Source: Streptomyces sp. PTY087I2 (GTDB lineage Bacteria; Actinomycetota; Actinomycetes; Streptomycetales; Streptomycetaceae). Taken from it: a stretch of 64,000 nucleotides of DNA. Shown here piece by piece: positions 15,976 to 25,522 of the stretch (within the stretch, counting starts at the first letter, position 1; each line of letters begins with the position of its first letter). The DNA lies in assembly GCF_001687325.1 (NCBI RefSeq), contig NZ_LZRD01000027.1, positions 1-64,000 on the forward strand, written 5' to 3'. The notes beneath the pieces were generated by a model. The model was not told where the DNA came from. It was given only the letters and a program-made list of their open reading frames with translations, and did no database searches. A program made the position numbers and the translations under genes.

Positions 15976-16932
15976 TCACACCTCGCGTCGTGGTGCCGCG
16001 CCCGTCCGGCTGCGTACCGCCCCGATGCTCGCGCCGATCACCAGGGCGATGGCGAGGGCGTCCGTCGTGGAGAGGGCCTGGTCCAGGATCAGGAAGCCCG
16101 CGCCGGCGGCGATGGCCGGTTCCAGGCTCATCATCACCGCGAACGTGGGTGCGGGCAGCCGGCGCAGGGCCATCAGCTCCAGGGTGTACGGGAGGACCGA
16201 GCTGAGGACCGCCACCGCCGCGCCGAGCGCCATCGTGGACGGGACCGTGAGCTTCGCCCCGGACTCGATGATGCCGAGCGGCAGCGAGAGGACCGCGGCG
16301 ACCACCATGGCCAGCGCCAGCCCGTCCGCCTGCGGGAAGCGGCGGCCGGTGCGGGCGCTGAACACGATGTACGCCGCCCACATCGCCCCGGCCCCCAGGG
16401 CGAAGGCCGCGCCGAGCGGGTCGAGGCGGTCGAAGCCGCCGCCGCCCAGCAGGACCACGCCGACGAGGGCCAGCCCGGCCCACAGGACGTTGATCAGGCG
16501 GCGGGAGGCGAGCACCGAGAGGGCGAGCGGGCCCAGCACCTCCAGGGTGACGGCGATACCGAGCGGGATCCGGTCCAGCGCCAGGTAGAAGAGCGTGTTC
16601 ATGCCGCCCATCGCGACGCCGAAGGCCAGCACCGTGCCCCAGTCGGCACGCGAGTGGCCGCGCAGCTTCGGGCGGCAGATCACCAGCAGGATCAGCGCGG
16701 CGGCCGCCAGCCGCAGGGTGACGACGCCCAGCGCGCCCGCCTTCGGCATCAGCAGCGCCGCGACCGCCGAGCCGAACTGGACGGACAGCCCACCGGCGAC
16801 CACCAGCGCGATCGGCGCCAACGCCGCCCGGCGGTCGGCCCAGGACCGTCCGGCGCCTTCGAGTGCCGTCACCGCTTCAGGTACGGCGACGGCTGCGGCG
16901 GCCGGTTCGGCGGCGCTGCGCTGGTCGTTCAC
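15976..16932 (-). CDS. EamA-family (RhtA-like) exporter
   Basis: A 318-residue membrane protein with about ten transmembrane segments in two EamA repeats, starting IALVVAGGLSVQFGSAVAALL and ending LAIALVIGASIGAVRS. Order and length match drug/metabolite transporters of the RhtA type, which export amino acids or similar small molecules. The start is GTG 16932 with GGAAGG upstream. It is divergent from the LysR gene and is probably controlled by it. Confidence 0.92.
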   Translation of the reverse strand: MNDQRSAAEPAAAAVAVPEAVTALEGAGRSWADRRAALAPIALVVAGGLSVQFGSAVAALLMPKAGALGVVTLRLAAAALILLVICRPKLRGHSRADWGTVLAFGVAMGGMNTLFYLALDRIPLGIAVTLEVLGPLALSVLASRRLINVLWAGLALVGVVLLGGGGFDRLDPLGAAFALGAGAMWAAYIVFSARTGRRFPQADGLALAMVVAAVLSLPLGIIESGAKLTVPSTMALGAAVAVLSSVLPYTLELMALRRLPAPTFAVMMSLEPAIAAGAGFLILDQALSTTDALAIALVIGASIGAVRSRTGAAPRREV

Positions 16933-17093
16933 GGGGGCCTTCCGGGGGGAGGGAGGGACGAGCGGGGTAGTTCACTTCAATGCACTGGACGGTACAGGAT
17001 GAGGAACTGTGGCCGCCACGGGTTTCCCTTCACGGTAAGGACCGCCGCGCGTTCCGTGAAATGCCGGTCACGCTCTCGTTATGCTTCCCGCGC

Positions 17094-17984
17094 ATGAACG
17101 AGGAACCCTCCACCGGCCGCCCCGTGGAACTCCGGCATCTGCGGGCCTTCCTCGCGGTCGCCGACGAGCTGAACATCACGCGCGCCGCCGCCCGCCTCCG
17201 GCTGACCCAGCCCGCCGTGTCCCGCACCCTCGCCGCGCTGGAGCGGCACCTCGGGGTCCGGCTCGTCGACCGTTCCACCCACCACCTCGCCCTCACCCCC
17301 GACGGCGTCGCCTTCCGCGACAAGGCCGCCGCCGCGGTCGCCGCCTTCGACGAGGCGCTGGACTCCGGGCGGCTGCGCACCTGGCCGCTGCGGCTCGGGC
17401 ACGCCTGGTCCGCGTTCGGGCCGTACACCACACCGCTGCTGCGCACCTGGCAGGAACGCTTCCCGGGCACCCCGCTGGAGCTGCTGCGGATCGACGACCG
17501 CACCGCCGGGCTGACCCGGGGCGAGGTCGACGCGGCGCTGCTGCGCGGGCCGGTGGACGCGCCGGGGCTGGTCGCCGAGGTGCTGTTCACCGAGGTGCGG
17601 GTGGCGGCGGTGACCGCGGACGGGCCGCTCGCGGCGCGCGCCTCGCTCGAACTCGCCGATCTCGCGGACGGCCCGGTCGTCCTGAACACCGTCTCCGGCA
17701 CCACCACCGTGGACCTGTGGCCGCCGCACGCCCGCCCGGCCGCCACCCTCACCGTCGGCAACACCGACGACTGGCTCACCGCCATCGCCGCCGGCCGCGG
17801 CAGCGGGGTGTCCACCGCGTCGACCGCCGAGCTGCACCCGCACGCGGGGGTCGCCTACGTCCCGCTCGCCGACGCCCCCGGCGTCCCGGTCCTCCTCGCC
17901 CGCCGCGACGCACCCGGCCACCCGGCCCTCCCCCAACTGGCCGCCCTCGCCCGCGAGATCATCGCCCGGGGCCGGCCCCACTGA
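17094..17984 (+). CDS. LysR-family regulator
   Basis: A 296-residue LysR protein. The winged helix-turn-helix spans residues 10-70 (ELRHLRAFLAVADELNITRA, then LTQPAVSRTLAALERHLGVR) and the substrate-binding domain follows from about residue 90. ATG 17094 gives a normal N-terminus; an in-frame ATG 11 codons upstream also exists and neither has a strong ribosome site. The 160-base gap shared with the divergent EamA gene is the expected place for its binding site. Its 3' end overlaps the convergent dehydrogenase gene by 26 bases. Confidence 0.92.
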   Translation: MNEEPSTGRPVELRHLRAFLAVADELNITRAAARLRLTQPAVSRTLAALERHLGVRLVDRSTHHLALTPDGVAFRDKAAAAVAAFDEALDSGRLRTWPLRLGHAWSAFGPYTTPLLRTWQERFPGTPLELLRIDDRTAGLTRGEVDAALLRGPVDAPGLVAEVLFTEVRVAAVTADGPLAARASLELADLADGPVVLNTVSGTTTVDLWPPHARPAATLTVGNTDDWLTAIAAGRGSGVSTASTAELHPHAGVAYVPLADAPGVPVLLARRDAPGHPALPQLAALAREIIARGRPH

Positions 17985-20895
17985 CCAACGGTCCGGATCC
18001 GGGGAGGGCCTCCGCGATCACCTCCGCGAGGTGCCGGGCCCGGCGGCCGGCCAGCTGGTCGAGCTGTGTGCGGCAGGAGAAGCCGTCCGCGAGCAGTTCC
18101 GTCCCGGGTGCCGACTCCCGTACGGCGGGGAGCAGCCGCTCCTCCGCGCAGGCGACCGACACCTCCCAATGGCCCTTCTCGAAGCCGAAGTTGCCCGCCA
18201 TCCCGCAGCAGCCGCCGCTGAGTTCGCCGGTCAGGCCCAGCCGTTCGCGCAGTCGCCGCTCCGCCGCGTCGCCGAGGACCGCGTGCTGGTGGCAGTGCGT
18301 CTGGCCTGCGGCCGGGCGGTCCAGGCGGGGTGGCGTCCAGTCGGGGGCGTACTCCTCCAGGTACTGGGCGAACGTCCTTACAGCAGAGGCCAGTTCGGTG
18401 GCACGCGGGTCGTCGGGGAGGAGTTCGGGCAGATCCGTGCGGAGGGTCGCGGCGCAGCTCGGCTCCAGGACGACGAGCGGACCGCCGGGGAAGAGGTCCA
18501 GCCGGTCCAGGGTGCGGCGCATCACCCGGCGCGCCGCGTCGAGCTGCCCGGTCGATACGTACGTGAGCCCGCAGCACACCCCGCGTGGCGGCGGCAGCAC
18601 CGTACGCCCCGTCGCCTCCTCCAGGACCCGCACCGCCGCCCGGCCCACCTGCGGGGACAGATGCTCGGTGAAGGTGTCCGCCCAGAGGTGCACCACCCGG
18701 TCCGAGGAGAGGACGCGCGTCCCCTTGCCGTGCCGCTCCCGCAGCCACCGGCTGTACGTCTCCGTCGCCAGCACCGGGATCGTCCGCTCGGGTGCGATGC
18801 CCGCCAGCCGCTTCGCGAGCGCGGCGAGCGGGCGCAGCCGGGCGAGGGCGTTGAGCGGGCGGGCGAAGGGGCGCGCGAGGCGCAGCCACTGCGGGAGGCG
18901 GCCCATCGCGTAGTGGGCGGCGGGCCGGAGCCTGCCCCGGTAGCGGTGGTACAGGAACTCCGCCTTGTACGTGGCCATGTCGACGCCCACCGGGCAGTCG
19001 CTGCGGCAGCCCTTGCAGGAGAGGCAGAGGTCGAGCGCGTCCCGGACCTCCGTGCTGCGCCAGCCGTCCGTGATGACCTCGCCCGCCAGCATCTCATGCA
19101 GGAGCCGGGCCCGGCCCCGGGTCGAGTGGGCCTCCTCGCCCGTCGCGCGGAAGGACGGGCACATGACGCCCGCGCCGCTCGCCTGTGTCGTACGGCACTT
19201 GGCGACGCCGACGCAGCGGCGGACCGCGCCCGTGAAGTCCCCGCCGTCCTGCGGATAGCCGAACTCCACGTCCACCGGCCGTTTCGGGAGGACGGCGAAG
19301 CGGAGGTTCGTATCGAGGCGGTCCGGGCGGGCCAGCATCCCCGGGTTCAGGCCGCCGTCCGGGTCCCACAGATCCTTGAACTTACCGAAGAGCGCGACGA
19401 GTTCGTTCCCGTACATCCGGGGCAGCAGCTCCGCGCGCGCCTGCCCGTCGCCGTGCTCGCCGCTGAGGGAGCCGCCGTGCGCGACGACGAGATCGGCCGT
19501 CTCCTCGGAGAACCGGCGGAAGCGGGCCACCCCGGCCTCGGTGATCAGGTCGAAGTCGATGCGGACATGGATGCAGCCGTCGCCGAAGTGGCCGTACGGG
19601 GTGCCGCGCAGGCCGTGTTCGGCGAGGAGGGCCCGGAAGTCCCGGAGGTACGCGCCGAGTCGGGCGGGCGGGACCGCGCAGTCCTCCCATCCCGGCCAGG
19701 CCTCACTGCCGTCGGGCATCCGGGTCGCGGTCCCGGCGGCGTCCTCGCGGATCCGCCACAGCGCCCGCTGCCCGGCCGGGTCGGTGACGACGGTCCCGTC
19801 CACCGCGTCGGCCGCCCGCAGGACGCGTTCGGCGTGGGCGCGGGCCTCGGCCGGGGTGGACCCGCCGGTCTCGACGAAGAGCCAGGCGGCCCCGCGCGGC
19901 AGCGGCCCGGACGGTTCGCGTACGAGGTCGGCGGCCATGCCCTCGACGGTGAGCGGGCCGTACGGGAGGAGGCCCGGGGCGGCTTCGGCGGCGGCGGACT
20001 CGTCGGCGTACCCGAGGACGGCCAGGGCGCGGGCGGGCGGCGCCTCGACCAGGCGCACGGTGGCCTCGGTGACGACGCCGAGGGTGCCCTCGCTGCCGCA
20101 GAACGCCCGGACCGGGTCGGGGCCGCCGGGGTGTTCGGGGAGCAGGGCGTCGATGGCGTACCCGGAGATGCGGCGCGGGAGTTCGGGGTAGCCGGTGCGG
20201 AGGAGGGCGAGGTGGGAGGCGACGAGTTCGCTCACGCCCCGGGGGCCGTGGGACGCCCCCGCCCGGCGGGCGCCGGCGCCCGCCGGGCCCGTGCCGCTCA
20301 CCTGTTCCAGGCGCAGCGCCTCACCCCCGTACCGGACCACCGATAGCGCGCGCACGTTGTCCGCCGTCGTGCCCCAGGCGACCGAGTGCGCGCCGCAGGA
20401 GTTGTTGCCGATCATTCCGCCGAGGGTGCAGCGGCTGTGGGTGGACGGGTCGGGGCCGAAGGTCAGGCCGTGGGGTGCGGCGGCGGCCCGCAGATCGTCC
20501 AGGATCACGCCGGGCTGGACGACGGCGGTACGGGCGGCCGGGTCCAGGTCGAGGATCGTGCGCAGATGGCGGGTGAGGTCGAGGACGAGGCCAGTGCCGG
20601 TGGCCTGCCCGGCGATGGACGTGCCGCCGCCGCGCGGGACGACCGGCACCCCGAACTCCTGGCAGACCGTCAGCGCGGCCGCGATGTCGTCGGCGTCGCG
20701 CGGGGCGAGCACGCCGAGGGGGACGCGGCGGTAGTTGGACGCGTCCATCGTCGTCAACGCCCTGGCGGCGGGCCCGAAGTCGCTCGCGCCCCGCACGGCG
20801 GAGCGCAGCGCCGCGACGAAAGCAGGGGAGGGCGGGGAGGCCGCGGCAGGTGGTCCGGTGGGCGCTCCGGTATGCGGTCGATGTTGTTCGGCCAT
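17959..20895 (-). CDS. FAD-linked oxidase fused to Fe-S/CCG domains (D-lactate dehydrogenase type)
   Basis: A 978-residue fusion. Residues 1-530 are the FAD-binding/oxidase-C half (PRGGGTSIAGQATG, GGMIGNNSCGAHSV, FCGSEGTLGVVTEATVRL, GEHGDGQARAELLPRMYG). Residues 560-690 are an Fe-S module with CLSCKGCRSDCPVG. The C-terminal third has the paired cysteine motifs of heterodisulfide-reductase-like CCG domains (GVCCGLTY and GGCCGMAG). Such fusions oxidise D-lactate or another 2-hydroxy acid and feed electrons to the membrane chain; the substrate is unproven. The start is set at the ATG giving MAEQHRPH, although a GAGGG element sits only one base before it, so a start further upstream remains possible. 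Confidence 0.9.
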   Translation of the reverse strand: MAEQHRPHTGAPTGPPAAASPPSPAFVAALRSAVRGASDFGPAARALTTMDASNYRRVPLGVLAPRDADDIAAALTVCQEFGVPVVPRGGGTSIAGQATGTGLVLDLTRHLRTILDLDPAARTAVVQPGVILDDLRAAAAPHGLTFGPDPSTHSRCTLGGMIGNNSCGAHSVAWGTTADNVRALSVVRYGGEALRLEQVSGTGPAGAGARRAGASHGPRGVSELVASHLALLRTGYPELPRRISGYAIDALLPEHPGGPDPVRAFCGSEGTLGVVTEATVRLVEAPPARALAVLGYADESAAAEAAPGLLPYGPLTVEGMAADLVREPSGPLPRGAAWLFVETGGSTPAEARAHAERVLRAADAVDGTVVTDPAGQRALWRIREDAAGTATRMPDGSEAWPGWEDCAVPPARLGAYLRDFRALLAEHGLRGTPYGHFGDGCIHVRIDFDLITEAGVARFRRFSEETADLVVAHGGSLSGEHGDGQARAELLPRMYGNELVALFGKFKDLWDPDGGLNPGMLARPDRLDTNLRFAVLPKRPVDVEFGYPQDGGDFTGAVRRCVGVAKCRTTQASGAGVMCPSFRATGEEAHSTRGRARLLHEMLAGEVITDGWRSTEVRDALDLCLSCKGCRSDCPVGVDMATYKAEFLYHRYRGRLRPAAHYAMGRLPQWLRLARPFARPLNALARLRPLAALAKRLAGIAPERTIPVLATETYSRWLRERHGKGTRVLSSDRVVHLWADTFTEHLSPQVGRAAVRVLEEATGRTVLPPPRGVCCGLTYVSTGQLDAARRVMRRTLDRLDLFPGGPLVVLEPSCAATLRTDLPELLPDDPRATELASAVRTFAQYLEEYAPDWTPPRLDRPAAGQTHCHQHAVLGDAAERRLRERLGLTGELSGGCCGMAGNFGFEKGHWEVSVACAEERLLPAVRESAPGTELLADGFSCRTQLDQLAGRRARHLAEVIAEALPGSGPLVSGAGPGR

Positions 20896-21028
20896 TCCCT
20901 CAGCATGCCGCCGGTACAGATGAACTCTTGGGATGCGCACGGATGAAAGTACACAAGCCACACAAAAAAGCCCACAAGATCTTCCCAAACAGACCGTCAA
21001 GTCTCCTATAGTGACCAAGACTTGCGCA

Positions 21029-21043
21029 GGAACTATCAGTTCC
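21029..21043. promoter_or_regulatory. inverted repeat in the dehydrogenase/conservon divergent region
   Basis: GGAACT-ATC-AGTTCC is a perfect 6-bp inverted repeat. It lies in the 285-base AT-richer gap between the minus-strand dehydrogenase and the plus-strand conservon. A TATAGT hexamer lies about 20 bases to its left. It could be an operator for either gene. Confidence 0.35.
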
Positions 21044-21180
21044 AGTTGTGCAGGATCGCCCGCACCCGTGACGAAGTGTCCTGAATTCGCCGCACCAGCA
21101 CTGCCCGAACCGCCCCACCGAACCGCCCTACCGCCCCGCACCGCCCGACATCCCGCACCGTCCGCCACCGAGGACTCCGA

Positions 21181-22845
21181 TTGCGCCCCTCACACCGGCC
21201 CACCGCACTCGCCCTGCTGATATCGGCAGCCGCAACCGGCACGCTGACCCTGTGGGCCGTCGCCGCGGCCCCTGACACGGTACGGACCCCGCTGGCCTGG
21301 GGCGCGGGCGCAGCCGCCGTGCTGCTGAGCGTCTGCGTGGCCGTCACCGTCCACGCCCTGGGGACCGCGCGGACGCTGCGCTCCCTGCGGGCCGCCGACG
21401 CCCAGCGGTTCACCTCCGAGACCTCGCGCCTGGTCTCCGCCTCCGCCGTCGAGGCCCAGCGCTTCACGGCCGAAACCGCCCGGATCAAGGGCGCCGCCGC
21501 TGCCGAGACCTCCCGGCTGGTCGCCGAGGCCCGCGCCGAGAACGAGCGGATCGTCTCGGCGGCCGCCGCCGAACAGGCCCGCCTCCAGCTCGCCATCGAC
21601 CGGCTGACGGCCCGTGCGACCCGCGCCGAGACCGAGCGCTCGGCGGCCGTCGCCGCCTGCGCCAACGCGGCGGGCCGGATGCAGGCCCTGGCCACCAGCA
21701 TGCTGGCCGACCTCCGCGAGATGGAGCACCGGCACTCCGACGAGTCCGTGCTCGGGGACCTGCTGCACCTGGACCACCGCACCGCCCAGGCGGGCCGCCT
21801 CGCCGACTCCATCGCCGTGCTGACCGGGGCCCGTTCCGGCCGGCGCTGGGCGAAGCCGATCGTCATGGAGTCGATCCTGCGCGGCGCGATGGGGCGGATC
21901 GGCAGCTACCAGCGGGTCCGTCTCCACTCCACCAGCGATGTCGCGATCGCCGGTCACGCGGCCGAGGGCGTCATGCACGCGCTCGCCGAACTCCTCGACA
22001 ACGCGGCCAACTTCTCGCCGCCCACCGCCGAGGTGCATGTGTACGTCGAGGAGGTCCCGGCGGGCATCGTCATCACCGTCGAGGACAGCGGGCTCGTCAT
22101 GAGCGAGGTGCAGCTGCGCCGCGCGGAGCGGGCGGTCTCCGCCGACCACCAGAACCTCACCAACCTCTCCGGCACCCGCCTCGGGCTCGCAGTCGTCGGC
22201 CGACTGGCCCGTAAACACGGCCTGACGGTCTCCTTCCGGCCGTCCGCGCGCGGCGGGACGGGCGCGCTGATGATGCTTCCTCAGGAGCTGATCTCCCGCG
22301 CGATCGCACCGAGCGTGGCGGCACCGGCCGTGCCGCCTGTGCCGCCCGCGGCACAGGCCCCGGCGGCTGCGGCACAGGCCCCGGAGACTGCTGCACCGGC
22401 GGCCCCGGCAGCCCCTGTGGCAGCGGCCGAACCGACTGCCCCGGCCCCCGCGGACCCCGCCCCCGTCCTCCCCGACGAGCCCGAGCCCTCGCACGCCTCG
22501 GCCGCCGAAGCGGACCTCGCCTCCGCCGACGACGCGGCCCGGACCTCCGGGACCCGCACCGAGGACGACGCCTTCACGCCCCCGACCTCGGCGGCGGAGT
22601 CCGAGTCCGAATCCGTCTCCGAGTCCACCGGCAGCGTGCCCGAGTTCGGCGAGAGCGGGCTGCCCAAGCGCCGCCGCGGCCGCACGCTGGCCGCCGCCGA
22701 AGCCCGTACCGGCAACGCCGCCCCCGGCGGAGCCGACACCCCCCGGGCCCGTACCACCGACCCGAAGGTCCAGGCAGCGCGCTTCAGCACCTTCAGCAAG
22801 GCGGTACGAGCCAACTCCCCGCACCCGGAAGGCAACACCCGATGA
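21181..22845 (+). CDS. cvnA: CvnA-type sensor kinase-like ATP-binding membrane protein
   Basis: A 554-residue protein. Two N-terminal membrane segments (ALALLISAAATGTLTLWAVA and GAGAAAVLLSVCVAVTVHAL) are followed by a long Ala/Glu-rich coiled coil (about 65-150). A histidine-kinase ATPase domain has the N-box ELLDNAANFSPP and a late G-box LGLAVVGRLARKHG. A low-complexity Pro/Ala/Ser tail runs from about 375 to the end. A normal phospho-accepting H-box is not obvious, as is usual for CvnA. The start is TTG 21181 after GAGGA. It is the first gene of a translationally coupled conservon; CvnA proteins are proposed receptors for the CvnB-C-D G-protein-like complex. Confidence 0.92.
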   Translation: MRPSHRPTALALLISAAATGTLTLWAVAAAPDTVRTPLAWGAGAAAVLLSVCVAVTVHALGTARTLRSLRAADAQRFTSETSRLVSASAVEAQRFTAETARIKGAAAAETSRLVAEARAENERIVSAAAAEQARLQLAIDRLTARATRAETERSAAVAACANAAGRMQALATSMLADLREMEHRHSDESVLGDLLHLDHRTAQAGRLADSIAVLTGARSGRRWAKPIVMESILRGAMGRIGSYQRVRLHSTSDVAIAGHAAEGVMHALAELLDNAANFSPPTAEVHVYVEEVPAGIVITVEDSGLVMSEVQLRRAERAVSADHQNLTNLSGTRLGLAVVGRLARKHGLTVSFRPSARGGTGALMMLPQELISRAIAPSVAAPAVPPVPPAAQAPAAAAQAPETAAPAAPAAPVAAAEPTAPAPADPAPVLPDEPEPSHASAAEADLASADDAARTSGTRTEDDAFTPPTSAAESESESVSESTGSVPEFGESGLPKRRRGRTLAAAEARTGNAAPGGADTPRARTTDPKVQAARFSTFSKAVRANSPHPEGNTR

Positions 22846-23261
22846 CCGCGACCACCGACGAGAAGCTCAACTGGCTGCTGGAGGGGCTGCTCGACCGCAC
22901 CCCCGGTACCCGCCACGCCCTCGTCCTGTCCCGCGACGGCCTCAAGCTGTGCCGCACCCCCGAGCTCTCCGTCGACCAGGCCGACCAGCTGGCCGCGATC
23001 TCCGCCGGGATCCAGAGCCTGTCGCACGGCGCGTCCATCGAGTTCGGCGACGGCACCGGCGGCGTACGGTCCGCGATGGCCGAGTTCTACGGCGGCGTGC
23101 TGTTCATCGTCGAGGCGGGGGCCGGGGCCCACCTGGCCGTCGTCGCCGACGAGGACTCCGACGTGGGCCTCGTCGGCCACAACATGAGCGAGCTCGTCGA
23201 GCAGCTCGGCGAGCACCTCGTCGCGCCGCCGCGCGAACCCGCCGAGGTCCCGGCCGTATGA
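22842..23261 (+). CDS. cvnB: CvnB, roadblock/LC7-domain protein
   Basis: A 139-residue single-domain roadblock/LC7 protein (LNWLLEGLLDRTPGTRHALV, then LSRDGLKL and a final FIVEAGAGAHLAVV strand). In conservons CvnB binds the other components and is thought to act on the small GTPase-like CvnD. The start overlaps the cvnA stop as ATGA, and its own stop overlaps cvnC the same way. Confidence 0.93.
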   Translation: MTATTDEKLNWLLEGLLDRTPGTRHALVLSRDGLKLCRTPELSVDQADQLAAISAGIQSLSHGASIEFGDGTGGVRSAMAEFYGGVLFIVEAGAGAHLAVVADEDSDVGLVGHNMSELVEQLGEHLVAPPREPAEVPAV

Positions 23262-23629
23262 CGACGGCGCCCCGCCCCCGACCGGGCCGCGACGACGATC
23301 CGGACAGGCTGTACACCCTCACCGGGGGACGCAGCCGTTCCGACTCCGCCGCCTTCGACCTGGTGACGCTCGTCGTCGCCGAGTGCGACCCGTCCCCGGG
23401 GATGCAGTCCGAGCACGTCGCGATCCTGCGGATGTGCCAGGGCCCCACCGCCGTCGTCGAGATCGCCGCGAGCCTGAACCTGCCGGTCAGCATCGTCCGC
23501 ATCCTGCTGTGCGATCTGCTCGACACCGGCCGGATCAGCGCCCGCCACCCCCGTACAGCCCGTGTCGCGGACCGGCTCCCCGACCCCGACATCCTGGAAC
23601 AGGTGCTCGTTGGACTCCGCAACCTCTGA
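23258..23629 (+). CDS. cvnC: CvnC, DUF742 protein
   Basis: A 123-residue DUF742 protein. The conserved core is RLYTLTGGRSR, then FDLVTLVVAE, a helix-turn-helix-like middle (AVVEIAASLNLPVSIVRILL) and DLLDTGRISAR. In characterised conservons CvnC binds CvnA and is part of the membrane-associated complex. ATG 23258 overlaps the cvnB stop by four bases. Confidence 0.93.
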   Translation: MTTAPRPRPGRDDDPDRLYTLTGGRSRSDSAAFDLVTLVVAECDPSPGMQSEHVAILRMCQGPTAVVEIAASLNLPVSIVRILLCDLLDTGRISARHPRTARVADRLPDPDILEQVLVGLRNL

Positions 23630-24284
23630 CCGCGCCACCCTGAGCTCCACCGCCGACAACGGACTCAAGATCGTTGTCGTGGGCGGCTTCGGCGTCGGCA
23701 AGACCACCATGGTCCGATCCGTGAGCGAGATCCGTCCGCTCAACACGGAGGAGACCATGACCCGCGCGGGCGAGGCCGTCGACGACCTCGCCGGCGTCCA
23801 CGCCAAGACGTCCACCACGGTGGCGTTCGACTTCGGCCGCATCACGCTCGACAAACGCTCCGTGCTGTACCTCTTCGGCGCGCCCGGACAGGAGCGGTTC
23901 TGGTTCCTGTGGGACCGGCTGTTCGCCAGCACGCTCGGCGCGGTCGTCCTCGTCGACACCCGCCGCCTCGCCGACTCCTGGTACGCCATCGACCGGCTGG
24001 AGCACCACGGCACGCCGTTCATCGTGGCGTGCAACGACTTCGGTGGCCCGCTCCACAGCGAGCAGCAGATCCGGGAGGCCCTGGACCTCTCGGACGACGT
24101 ACCGCTGGTGGAGTGCGACGCGCGTGACCGGTCGTCCAGCAAGTACGTGCTGATCACGCTCGTCGAGCATCTCGCCGCGCTCTCCGCCGCCCGCCTCCAG
24201 ACCGCCGGAACGACCGCCTCCGCGGCGGCCGCGCCCGCGGCGGCCCTGGCGGCGGCCGGCCCGACCCCGGAGCCCGCCCCGTGA
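23610..24284 (+). CDS. cvnD: CvnD, Ras-like GTP/ATP-binding protein
   Basis: A 224-residue small G-protein-like protein. The P-loop GGFGVGKTT spans residues 25-33, with K31. The switch-II-like FGAPGQERF is present, but the usual NKxD specificity motif reads CNDF, as is common in this actinobacterial group. TTG 23610 is the likely start, inside the end of cvnC, because upstream in-frame codons only extend into cvnC. Beyond about residue 197 the tail is Ala-rich low complexity. It should be the switch that CvnB regulates. Confidence 0.92.
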   Translation: MDSATSDRATLSSTADNGLKIVVVGGFGVGKTTMVRSVSEIRPLNTEETMTRAGEAVDDLAGVHAKTSTTVAFDFGRITLDKRSVLYLFGAPGQERFWFLWDRLFASTLGAVVLVDTRRLADSWYAIDRLEHHGTPFIVACNDFGGPLHSEQQIREALDLSDDVPLVECDARDRSSSKYVLITLVEHLAALSAARLQTAGTTASAAAAPAAALAAAGPTPEPAP

Positions 24285-25522
24285 CCACTGTCTCCGGCTG
24301 CCCCGTCACCCACACCTCCGTCCCGCTGTCCGGGCCGCGCTTCCAGAGCGACCCCGTCCAGCTCTACCGGGACCTGCGGCGCGACCACGGGGCGATCGCG
24401 CCGGTCGTCCTCGACGGCGACGTCCCCGCCTGGCTCGTCCTCGGCTACCGCGAACTGCACCAGGTCACCGGCGACCCGGTCCTCTTCAGCCGGGACTCCG
24501 ACCTGTGGAACCAGTGGGACCGCATCCCCGACGACTGGCCGCTGCTGCCGATGATCGGGCGCAAGCAGCCCTCGATCCTCTACACGGTCGGCGAACGCCA
24601 CAGCGTCCGCGCGATGATGATCAGCAACGCGCTGGAGGGTGTCGACCCGTTCTCCCTGAAGCGGTACGCGGAGGAGTTCGCGGACGAGTTGATCGACCGG
24701 TTCTGCACGAAGGGCTCGGTCGACATCATCGCGGAGTACGCCAAGCTGCTCCCCGCCCTGGTCCTGGCCAGGATCTACGGCTTCTCCGACGAGGAGGCCC
24801 ACCCGCTGGTCGGCGCGATCAACGACATGATCGACGGCCGGGAGCGGGCGCTGGCCGGACAGCAGCACCTGGCGACGTCCATGTTCCAGCTGCTCGCGGA
24901 CAAGCACGCCGAGCCCGGTGACGACGTGGCCACCCGGATGCTCGGTGACAGCGGCGGCTTCACCGACGAGGAGGTCGCCCAGGACCTCATGGTGATGATG
25001 GCGGCCGGTCACCAGCCGACCGCCGACTGGATGGGCAACTCGCTGCGCCTGATGCTCACCGACGACCGGTTCGCCGCCTCGCTCTCCGGCGGCCGGCACA
25101 GCGTCGCCGAGGCCATGAACGAGGTCCTCTGGGAGGACACGCCGACGCAGAACGTGGCCGGCCGCTGGGCCGCCCGCGACACCCACCTCGGCGGCCGCCA
25201 CATCCGCGCCGGCGACCTGCTGCTCCTCGGCCTCGCCGCCGCCAACGGGGACCCGCAGGTACGCACCGACGGCTCGGCGCTGACCGGCGGCAACAACGCC
25301 TTCCTCTCCTTCGGCCACGGCGAGCACCGCTGTCCGTTCCCGGCCCAGGAGACCGCCGAGGTCATCGCCCGTACCGGCATCGAGGTCCTGCTCGACCGGC
25401 TGCCGGACGTGGACCTCGCCGTCCCCGCCGAGCAGCTCACCCGCCGCCCGTCGCCGTGGCTGCGCGGTCTGACGGACCTGCCGGTGCTCTTCACTCCCAC
25501 CCCCGCCCTCGGGGGTGTCTGA
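24281..25522 (+). CDS. cytochrome P450, CYP157-like, lacking the ExxR arginine
   Basis: A 413-residue P450. The I-helix reads MMAAGHQPTADW near residue 240 (AGHQPT in place of AGxxTT). The heme loop is FGHGEHRCPF with the cysteine at residue 351. The K-helix motif that should be ExxR is E-V-L-W at 281-284, so the invariant Arg is replaced by Trp. That is known for the CYP157 family beside Streptomyces conservons. GTG 24281 overlaps the cvnD stop. It belongs to the conservon operon; the substrate is unknown, and the missing Arg raises doubt about normal catalysis. Confidence 0.92.
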   Translation: MTTVSGCPVTHTSVPLSGPRFQSDPVQLYRDLRRDHGAIAPVVLDGDVPAWLVLGYRELHQVTGDPVLFSRDSDLWNQWDRIPDDWPLLPMIGRKQPSILYTVGERHSVRAMMISNALEGVDPFSLKRYAEEFADELIDRFCTKGSVDIIAEYAKLLPALVLARIYGFSDEEAHPLVGAINDMIDGRERALAGQQHLATSMFQLLADKHAEPGDDVATRMLGDSGGFTDEEVAQDLMVMMAAGHQPTADWMGNSLRLMLTDDRFAASLSGGRHSVAEAMNEVLWEDTPTQNVAGRWAARDTHLGGRHIRAGDLLLLGLAAANGDPQVRTDGSALTGGNNAFLSFGHGEHRCPFPAQETAEVIARTGIEVLLDRLPDVDLAVPAEQLTRRPSPWLRGLTDLPVLFTPTPALGGV

